DNA of 64,000 nt from Nitrospira sp. (GTDB taxonomy: Bacteria; Nitrospirota; Nitrospiria; Nitrospirales; Nitrospiraceae), in contig SWDI01000005.1 of assembly GCA_005116955.1 (NCBI GenBank), forward strand, positions 776,683 through 840,682, read 5' to 3'. The notes beneath the pieces are model-generated. The model was not told the origin of the DNA and searched no databases. It worked only from the letters and a program-made list of their open reading frames with translations. Shown in pieces: positions 61,910-64,000 of this stretch (position 1 is the first letter of the stretch; every line of letters begins with the position of its first letter). The position numbers were made by a program, and so were the translations under genes.

Positions 61910-62506
61910 ATGGCAGGATCCAGTCAGCTCGTGAAAGAGCTTCGTGAAAAAACAGGCGCCGGTATTCTAGATTGTCAGAAAGCCCTCAATGAAAACGGGA
62001 ATGACGTCGATAAATCCATTGACTATCTGCGGCACAAAGGACTTGCGGCGGCAGCCAAGAAAGCCGGGCGGGAAACCAACCAAGGGCTGGTTCATGCCTA
62101 CATTCATATGGGTGGAAAGATCGGCGTCTTAATCGAGGTCAATTGCGAAACTGATTTCGTCGCACGGAATGAGGAATTCAAAGCGTTCGTCAACGATCTT
62201 GCGCTTCAGGTGGCAGCCGGAAAGCCGTCATTCGTGAAGCGTGAAGATGTTCCGGCTGATGTTGCCGAGAAAGAAAAAACGATCTACGAAGGGCAGGCCA
62301 GGGAAATGGGCAAGCCTCCCGCCGCATGGTCGAAGATCGTCGAAGGCAAACTTGAAAAGTTCTACCAGGAAAGTTGCCTATTGGAACAATCATTCATCAA
62401 AGACCCGACCGTCACCATTAAGGACCTTCTCGCCCAGAAAATTTCTAAGATCGGCGAAAATATGAACGTCAGCCGGTTCACCCGTTATCAATTAGGCGAA
62501 GCATGA
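61910..62506 (+). CDS. tsf: Translation elongation factor Ts (short form)
   Basis: EF-Ts recharges EF-Tu with [24 protein letters not shown] and [15 protein letters not shown] form the N-terminal UBA-like domain; [19 protein letters not shown] is the core signature. At 198 residues it lacks one core subdomain found in the about 280-residue E. coli form, as in Thermus-type short EF-Ts, which work as dimers. Its stop overlaps pyrH by ATGA. Confidence 0.96.
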   Translation: MAGSSQLVKELREKTGAGILDCQKALNENGNDVDKSIDYLRHKGLAAAAKKAGRETNQGLVHAYIHMGGKIGVLIEVNCETDFVARNEEFKAFVNDLALQVAAGKPSFVKREDVPADVAEKEKTIYEGQAREMGKPPAAWSKIVEGKLEKFYQESCLLEQSFIKDPTVTIKDLLAQKISKIGENMNVSRFTRYQLGEA

Positions 62507-63228
62507 GCTCTGCCAAATACCAGCGTCTCCTTCTGAAAGTCAGTGGGGAGATGTTGGCTGGTGAGCAGGGCTACGGCATCCAACCGTCCATTCTGGAAAA
62601 CCTTGCGGAAGAAATTGCCTCCGTTGTTGCCCTTGAAATTCAGGTGGCAGTCGTCATCGGTGGAGGCAATATTTTCCGTGGCATCGCAGCAAGCGCATCC
62701 GGTATGGAACGAGCCTCGGCCGATTACATGGGAATGCTGGCGACCGTGCTCAATGCGCTGGCGCTCCAGAATGCGCTGGAGCGGGTCGGAATCATCACCC
62801 GCGTTCAATCCGCTATCGAAATGCGCCAGCTTGCAGAGGGGTACATCCGTCGAAGGGCAATCCGCCACCTAGAAAAGAGCCGTGTGGTCATTTTTGCTGC
62901 TGGTACGGGCAATCCCTATTTTTCGACCGATACGGCCGCCGTCCTGCGTGCGATGGAGATCAGCGCACAAGTGATTATGAAGGGAACGAAAGTTGACGGC
63001 ATCTATGATGCCGATCCGGTGACTACTCCGTCGGCCAAAAAGTATGAGAGGATTTCATTTCTGTCCATCCTCAATCAAAAGCTCAAGGTGATGGATTCCA
63101 CGGCGATCAGCCTCTGTATGGACAATAAATTGCCTCTCGTCGTGTTCAACCTGAAAGTCAAAGGCAACTTTAAACGCGTGGCATTAGGCGAGCCGCTTGG
63201 AACCCTGGTTACGAGCGGCGATCACTAA
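62503..63228 (+). CDS. pyrH: Uridylate kinase
   Basis: A 241-residue hexameric kinase of the amino-acid kinase fold that turns UMP into [44 protein letters not shown] and [17 protein letters not shown] are family marks. It starts within the tsf stop codon. Confidence 0.97.
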   Translation: MSSAKYQRLLLKVSGEMLAGEQGYGIQPSILENLAEEIASVVALEIQVAVVIGGGNIFRGIAASASGMERASADYMGMLATVLNALALQNALERVGIITRVQSAIEMRQLAEGYIRRRAIRHLEKSRVVIFAAGTGNPYFSTDTAAVLRAMEISAQVIMKGTKVDGIYDADPVTTPSAKKYERISFLSILNQKLKVMDSTAISLCMDNKLPLVVFNLKVKGNFKRVALGEPLGTLVTSGDH

Positions 63229-63248
63229 TCCCATCACGAGGTGTCTTC

Positions 63249-63812
63249 ATGTCCAACGCAGCCCAAGTTCGGCAAGCATTCCTCTCACAGATGGATCAGG
63301 CTCTTGAACACTTGCGAAAAGACTTATCCGGTCTCCGAACGGGGCGGGCTTCCGTCGCCTTGCTCGACGGCATTCGCGTTGACTACTACGGAACCATAAC
63401 CCCGCTGAAACAGATCGCCAGCGTCTCGACCCCCGAAGCACGGCTCATCACCATTCAACCCTGGGAACCGAAACTGATCAAAGAGATCGAAAAATCCATA
63501 TCCAATTCAGGGTTGGGTGTGACGCCCTCCAACGACGGCAAGGTGATCCGAGTCCCGCTCCCTCCCCTGACGGAGGAACGCCGCAAGGAGCTGACAAAGA
63601 TCTGTAAAAAGCATGGCGAGGAAACGAAAGTCCAGATCCGAGGTTTTCGGCGAGATGCGAACGAAGAACTAAAGAAACTCCAAAAAGATGCCACACTCAC
63701 CGAGGACGAACTGCGGAAGGCCGAGCAAGAAACCCAGAAACTGATTGAGCAATATGGTCAGAAGATCGATGACGTGATCAAGAAAAAGGAACAGGAAATC
63801 ATGGAAGTCTGA
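63249..63812 (+). CDS. frr: Ribosome recycling factor
   Basis: A 187-residue tRNA-shaped protein that splits post-termination ribosomes with EF-G. LRKDLSGLRTGRASVALLDG, INPWEPK-like ITIQPWEPKLIKEIEKSI and KVIRVPLPPLTEERRKEL mark the family; the C-terminal long helix is KADEKKK-like and rich in Lys and Glu. It lies 20 bases after pyrH. Confidence 0.97.
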   Translation: MSNAAQVRQAFLSQMDQALEHLRKDLSGLRTGRASVALLDGIRVDYYGTITPLKQIASVSTPEARLITIQPWEPKLIKEIEKSISNSGLGVTPSNDGKVIRVPLPPLTEERRKELTKICKKHGEETKVQIRGFRRDANEELKKLQKDATLTEDELRKAEQETQKLIEQYGQKIDDVIKKKEQEIMEV

Positions 63813-63840
63813 TTCTGACTTCCTGATTCTCCCTTCGTCC

Positions 63841-64000
63841 GTGCGGACTACGCCACCCTTCCTCCCAACCGTCGCCACTGTCGACCTGACGGCACTCACA
63901 CACAATCTCTCCAAATTTCGTCAGATTCTTTCCCCCGGATGCGATGTCATGGCGGTCGTCAAGGCCAACGCCTATGGTCATGGCGCGATCGAAACGTCAC
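63841..64000 (+). CDS. alr: Alanine racemase, N-terminal part
   Basis: The window ends inside this gene. The reading frame from the GTG at 63841 gives VATVDLTALTHNLSKFRQIL and then DVMAVVKANAYGHGA, in which the lysine binds pyridoxal phosphate. The enzyme makes D-alanine for peptidoglycan. Only about 53 residues are visible and the start codon is a best guess. Confidence 0.85.
   Translation, partial: MRTTPPFLPTVATVDLTALTHNLSKFRQILSPGCDVMAVVKANAYGHGAIETS

Overview
The window reads as a chromosomal segment of a Gram-negative, moderately GC-rich bacterium, most probably a Nitrospira-like member of the Nitrospirota. This is inference: there is no 16S gene here. It rests on the mix of genes (citramalate synthase, stand-alone LuxR and PilZ proteins, tandem OmpA lipoproteins, paired bifunctional-nuclease domains, a guanidine-type ureohydrolase under a guanidine-I riboswitch) and on outer-membrane protein families. 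Almost all genes are intact and tightly packed. No insertion sequence, prophage or CRISPR array was seen.

Layout. 1-7 kb: citramalate synthase, IHF alpha, a MerR regulator, tRNA-Pro(GGG) with terminator, surE, dedA, cysS, rlmB-type methyltransferase, and a convergent LuxR-type regulator. 7-22.6 kb: a large type IV pilus region with prepilin peptidase, two separate sets of FimT/PilV/PilW/PilX-type minor pilins, the PilB/GspE ATPase between them, a PilZ protein, PilY1 and a trailing Ig-like lipoprotein. 22.7-30.5 kb: phoH-ybeY-ftsY, a double-receiver regulator, a secreted M1-like metallopeptidase, a TolB-like propeller and a PAP2 phosphatase. 30.6-34.3 kb (minus strand): a polyprenyl-phosphate-sugar module (GT2, small LABN membrane protein, GT39), plus a secreted protein.

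36.9-40.2 kb holds the most interesting locus. A sigma-70-like promoter is followed by a guanidine-I (ykkC) riboswitch, a 25-codon leader ORF overlapping an APC permease, and a ureohydrolase whose motifs (DRHVDTQ, GTGWPEPGG) differ from those of an ordinary agmatinase. The set reads as a guanidine-sensing, uptake and hydrolysis operon that would yield urea and ammonia. 40.4-43 kb: AsmA and MscS.

43.1-47.9 kb is a translationally coupled operon of a coiled-coil protein, a membrane OmpA-domain protein, a Ras/Rab-like small GTPase and a PAS-AAA-Fis sigma-54 activator. It is followed by TGTCTCA/TGAGACA inverted repeats and a sigma-54 promoter in front of small genes, as if the activator's own target lay next door. 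49-56 kb: a response regulator with Glu at the phospho-acceptor position, a DUF481 porin-like protein, MscL, tandem duplicated OmpA lipoproteins, and two decaying minus-strand genes (an alginate-export-type porin with an in-frame TGA and a 5'-truncated DUF1348 gene). 56-64 kb: a YggX-like protein, two bifunctional-nuclease-domain genes, rplM-rpsI, argC-argJ, rpsB-tsf-pyrH-frr and the start of alr.

The genes interlock as housekeeping translation and amino-acid clusters flanking three accessory functions: surface pili, cell-envelope stress and osmotic proteins, and guanidine utilisation.
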